Source: Prinia subflava (Eukaryota > Chordata > Aves > Passeriformes > Cisticolidae). From it: a stretch of DNA of 64,000 nucleotides. This document shows, in pieces, positions 59,295 to 64,000 of this stretch (positions within the stretch are counted from its first letter, which is position 1; the number at the start of each line of letters is the position of its first letter). The notes under the pieces are model-generated. The model worked only from the letters and a program-made list of their open reading frames with translations. It was not told where the DNA came from and did no database searches. The position numbers were made by a program, and so were the translations under genes. The stretch lies in assembly GCF_021018805.1 (NCBI RefSeq), contig NC_086283.1, positions 17,388,162-17,452,161 of the forward strand. The letters run 5' to 3'.

Positions 59295-62200
59295 ATTTCC
59301 ATCCTCTGCAAGCAGCATTCTAGCAAATTCCTTGAATGATTTATGAGAACTACATTAAACCGTACTAGAGCCAGTCCTGGCCAGAGTTTGGCACTGGGCT
59401 GACCCATCATTCTCCATTTTCCTGATGCTGAGGTTCAAACAATGCCAGCTCATTCTCAACAGGAGCCTGAGCTGCCCAGGAAGGCAGCATGTAGAAGTAG
59501 ATGTTCCTGTTTTTCCAAAACAACCTTTTAATTATGCTCTTTACTATAATAGTAGCCTTTTCCCAACACTTCAGCAGTCAAGGCTATTAATTAAAGACCC
59601 ATGGTCTAACAGTGGTTATATAAAACACAGCATCTTTTGGTAGGCCCTTTTCACATTGATACAGAATTTTTCTAGGAAAAACAACATTCAGTCAGTGCTC
59701 CTTGCTCGTGACACAGCAGGTTCTCACTGCCAAACAGTTTGCATAGATGATTTTCTGTCTGCTCATAAAGCACTTCTTGTGTGACAGGGAGAATTCATGT
59801 GCAGTTACTCATGAAAAAATCTGCAAGGCTACAAGTCAAGAAAGAGCCTTGCCACACTCCTGCTGTATTCTTATCACAGGAATGCTGCTCATCCTAAACT
59901 GCCACAGCTCATGGAGAAATGGGATCCATCCAAGTGCTGAAATTCTGTTTTGCTCTGCCACTGTGCAGGCAGGGGATGCTCTGCTCGACTTGTCCCCACT
60001 GCGTGTCACACAGCCACTTCTGACACAGGATTATGGAAAAATGAAGCTACCCAGCAAAAGATGCAGCTGTCACCCCCAAGGTTTTGCAATCAATCCATTC
60101 CTTGCTCTCTGAACAGAAGGCAAAGTCATCAAGACCAGATCTGGATCAGGTCTCTGCAGCCAACACACCCTACTCAAGTCCCAGGTGGGCTGGGCTGGGC
60201 CACAGTCCTGGATGCTGGCTGGAATCCTGCACATCCCAAAGCTGCATCTCCTCCAGACAGTTCAGCTGACACAAGCCAGCCTCAGCCAGCTCACAGCATG
60301 GAAAAGCTGTGTTCACTCAGACTGGAGGGTAATTGCTCATGGCTTTTCTCTATGGCCACTAAGATTCATGGTTTGGACCCTGGCTGCTCCAGACTCTTCT
60401 TTGAGGCGTTTCACTACACATGCCCAGCTATCCCAGCAGGGCATTCTGCATCCCCCAGCTTCCCACATTTTACATTGCCAGCAGCTCCTTGGCACGTCCA
60501 AGGAGGAGCTCCTTGGCTCCTCCAGAGCTGAGTGTTACTCTCTACCTGCCCAGGAGAGGATAAGCTGAGAGAGAAGGAGCAAGGAGTGAGATTAAAAAAG
60601 AAACAACGACAGCCAGAAACATGGCTGTTTTTCATGGATTTCCTGTCCAGGCCCCATAGCAAAGATCAGCACTCTGAGGGTGGCACATACAAACAGCTTG
60701 TAAGGGGCAAGAGCCCTTTAAACCTGTGGAAAATCTTAACAGCACCTGCAGCACCTTTTTGCAGAGATTTATTTCATGTGGGTGCAATGCCTCATCCTTA
60801 AGTCTAATCTTAGGGAAAAGGAGTAGGAAGAATTCCAACTAATTTCATTAATTCCAGATCAGAGGCTGAAAAAACCCACTCAAACAAAACTCAAGACCTC
60901 TTGAATTTGGAAAAAACTCAACTTTTTTTCCCCCTTCCCAGATTAAGGCTAGCAGGTTGGGTAGACCAGAGCCATTATTTGGATTTGAAAAATCACCTTT
61001 CAAAAACACCTGTTCAGTCAAGTGCTGAGAACTGGAAAAACAGAGCTGGCTAAACACAGGTTAGAGTCAAAGTGATGTCCAAGGGAATTGCTCACCTCTG
61101 GAGTAAACACAGTGACAGCAAACTACTTGTGCAGAAGAGTAATTAACCTTGGGTTGTTTTTCACAAGTAGGGATTTTAGGAGGATTTATTGTGCAGACAG
61201 CAGCATCACCCTCATTCCAGGGGTATTGCCCAGTGTGCATCTCTCCAAGCTGGTCCAGGTGGAGCAGACCCTCCATAGCCTGGCAGAAATCCTGGCCCTA
61301 CTGAAGCCAGCCACACCTGCACAGATTTAATCAGGAGGAGGTTTTCATCAAGTCTCCTTGTCTTTCTTCAAGTCTCCTACTTGAATGTGGGGAAAAAAAA
61401 AAGGGGGCTCCACTGTTTGCCCACTCTCACTTTGCTCCTGCCAGTCAGACCTGCCTTATTTGTTGTTACAGCTCCTGGTTTTGGACAGGAAGTCTCACAG
61501 GTGCACACACACCCCCTTCCTCCAGGCCACTGTGTATTTTCCAGCTTAGCAGGTTATCCCCAGACGTGTGGAAACCTAAGAAGCAAAGCCCAGTCCCAGC
61601 AGCAAGAATGCTGTGGATGCTTGTCCTATAACAGCTGCAGGGGACAGCAAGGGACAGGGACACCATGACCCCTCCACGTGCCAAGAGCCCTCAAACGTCA
61701 ACAGCCTGACCTTAAAAAAATTGCTGTCCTTGTTAAAAATCACCTTACAACATGACCTTGCTTCTCCTTTTTAACAGGAAGGGCTACACAGGTGTTTTAA
61801 ATGCTGATTTTGGTGCTTTCTGAAATACTTGGTAACCTGTGGTCATCTCCCATCACTTACATTTACAGCTTTTGTCCTGTCACCCTGGGTAGCCAGCTCA
61901 GAGGAAAATCCTCTCCAGCTCTTCAGACCCTTTTCACTATCACTCACTGGCTCTATTAAGATTCTCAATGCGTGTATCTGGTTTCCAATAGTAGAGCTGC
62001 TTCGGAAAGGTTAGTTTGTTTTAAATAGCTCAGCCATCTGTCCTGCGGTGCCTGATGGGAGCTGCAGGGATCGAAGCAGCCAAAACAGAATTTTTCAAAC
62101 TGTCAGTTTCTCATTACAAACATTTCAGTTTGAAATAGACCCATATCCTTAAAAAGAAAGTTAAGTCTATATATTTTTCTTGTGCATTATACAAACACTG

Positions 62201-62820
62201 CGAGTCGTGCTTCAGCACTTTCCTTGTGCTGTTGGAATTTCATCAATGCAAATACTGGGCCTGAACCTCACCAGCACCAGGCACTTTGCAAACCTCATTT
62301 GTGTACTTTGAGGCTTTGAACTAAAAAATACTTCTTTATTACAGGCAGCCACGACACAGAACCAAGAACCAAAACAGAGGACTAAGGAAAACACTTTGTG
62401 AATAGAAATCAGGCACATGGTCCTGCATTTTTCTCAGCCAGTTCCTAAATGTCAGCTGAAGCCCTGGGTTCATCTATTCTAGAAAGCTAAATCAATTTAT
62501 TTACTTAATTCGCAGGATTCACTTTCTTAATTAAACATTCGTTTTGAGAGAAATGAGTTGAGAGCACACAGGCCAGCTATGTGCAGCAGTTGACAGCAGC
62601 TATTGCTAATATACTGCAGGAAAAATAAAAGATGTATGAGAAGCAAGCAGTATTTCCTTAGGCAAATGCTGCTCCACATCACACAACCAAGCATGGCCTT
62701 GCTGGCACCTACACCCCAGTGAAAATGCTGGTTGTTCCCCAAGCACAGACATGGAAAAGCCCACACAATCAACTACCCCCCTAGGAGTGTCCAAGAAGAT
62801 GAGACAGACAACAAATATAT
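59295..62820. other. Intergenic region between MCF2 and the next minus-strand gene
   Basis: No gene, RNA or clear transposon is recognised. All ORFs are short and without domain signals. Confidence 0.6.
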
Positions 62821-62824
62821 ATTA

Positions 62825-64000
62825 ATCAGAACAACATACCAAAGTTTATTGATTACTTCAAACAAAAGTTTCTGTAATGAAAAAAGAGCAAGTTGCATTC
62901 ATAAAAGGTAACATTCACATTCAATTTCCTTGATATAAAGCAACATAAATGTATAAAATTGCATTTAAGTGAAAAAAATGTAAGGTTGCAGTCCTTTTTC
63001 TTTGCAAGAAGCTGAAAATGTATCTGCTCATTGCCTGTATATAATTTACATTTTCTATACACTACATGGTTTTTAAGAAAAATTCATAGCTGGGAAATTG
63101 GATAAATGGTGCAGTATTAGGAAAGTTTTTCAACTGTGTGTTTATACAAATTCAATTTGAAGCTTTTATGCAATTCCAAGTAATTTATAATATTCTTGTA
63201 ACCATTAGGATTAGTTTTTGAAAAGTCACTATGACTACACCAAGTTACCACATAAGAGTTTTAGAGGGAATCTTAATTACTTTCCTTATCTTTCAGTGTC
63301 ACTAGTCAGTGATAAAACTTGAACAAACTATTATGAGAAATCCCCAACCTTTTTTCCTTCAAGATCCCCACTGAAAAGCCTGTACTGACCTTTTACTGTA
63401 CCTGACAATCACCGTGGGTGTGGTGGCATCAGGGAACAGAGCACCCACCACAGCACTGCTGTGCCACTACTGCCACTCCAGTCCTGCTGCCTTACACCTT
63501 ACAGTCCCCACCACCACTTCTTCTTCCCCTCTCTAACCTCTAAAGGGGTCTCCTGTTCCCCCTGATTTCACAAGTCACTGACAGCAGTAGGAATTTCGTT
63601 TCTGCCATTGCTGAGTGACGAGGATAGACTCTTCTGCAGGACCAGAGCAGCCTGGCTGTCCTGGCATGCAGCACTACACCAGAGCACTATCTGAAGATCC
63701 AAGCCCAAGAAGAATTGCGTTTTCCCAAAGGAGGTGCTGTTCAAAGCATTCCACATGAATTCCACCGCACCTGTAAGCAACGTACACCTTGGGTTTGAAC
63801 ATACAGCTATTGCAATGGCTTGTTTCAGCTAGAGTCAGGACACTTGGAAATGCCAAGAGAAAAATTTGGTTCTCAGAAGGCTCTGTCTTGAGACAGGCAG
63901 CAGAAATTATCCTATTTATTTCACTATTTGAACAGTTCACACACACGTCAAGTTTCACTGTTCCCACTGATATCACCAATAGAATTCCAGGGGAACAGAC
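62825..64000 (-). other. ATP11C: Probable 3' UTR of the next gene, likely ATP11C, truncated by the window
   Basis: A minus-strand AATAAA lies at 62845-62850, and the sequence beyond it (higher coordinates, upstream in the transcript) is AT-rich and UTR-like. In human the gene beyond MCF2 on the same strand is ATP11C, a P4-type phospholipid flippase. No coding sequence of it is visible here, so the name rests on synteny alone. Confidence 0.4.

Noticed and set aside
58180..59346. 388-codon plus-strand ORF
   Set aside because: It runs through the GC-rich exon 1 antisense and then the polypyrimidine tract; composition is low-complexity Gly/Arg/Pro then Phe/Ser/Leu, with no domain and no splice or UTR context.
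63674..63979. 101-codon minus-strand ORF as the ATP11C C-terminus
   Set aside because: The residues do not look like a flippase tail and the surroundings read as 3' UTR.
1..64000. CRISPR array, bacterial defence or other prokaryotic system
   Set aside because: The window is intron-rich vertebrate DNA; the tandem repeats present have no unique equal-length spacers and no associated genes.

Overview
The window is a vertebrate nuclear segment, almost certainly from a bird and probably a songbird. It has GT-AG introns, long gene-poor stretches, CR1 LINE fragments and solo LTRs of a passerine-like retroviral type. The gene order is F9 (+), MCF2 (-), then probably ATP11C (-). This is the order around human Xq27, and in birds it lies on the chromosome 4 / 4A block. 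The bird and passerine assignments rest on repeat style and synteny, not on a database search.

Layout. Positions 72-2450 hold the last two coding exons of coagulation factor IX; the earlier exons lie off the left edge. Positions 2450-9081 hold the F9-MCF2 convergent interval with a 43/41-bp minisatellite and candidate MCF2 3' UTR. Positions 9082-58575 hold a complete MCF2 (Dbl-family Rho guanine-nucleotide exchange factor) on the minus strand. I could chain it as 29 coding exons with every intron phase matching, 3375 nt including the stop, about 1124 residues. The predicted domain order is an Ala-Pro-rich N-terminus, CRAL-TRIO/Sec14-like, spectrin-like coiled coil, DH, PH and a C-terminal SH3 split over two exons. 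A second CpG-rich first exon at 39087-39134 gives a shorter form lacking most of the CRAL-TRIO domain, equivalent to the start of the classical human protein. Positions 58576-62820 are 5' flank with a CpG island and a very long polypyrimidine tract. Positions 62820-64000 look like the 3' UTR of the next minus-strand gene.

Mobile DNA sits in MCF2 introns: a roughly 1.48-kb LTR-like element (25612-27095), a 729-bp solo LTR (44415-45143) inserted inside a CR1 copy, and several 3'-end CR1 fragments on both strands.

No bacterial-style system, CRISPR array or phage module is present. The observations most worth a second look are: nine uninterrupted GGGGCC hexanucleotides read in frame as (Ala-Pro)9 just after the MCF2 start codon; the retained SH3 domain in MCF2; the two promoters; the nested LTR-in-CR1; and several minisatellites, including a 10-bp one beside the internal promoter.
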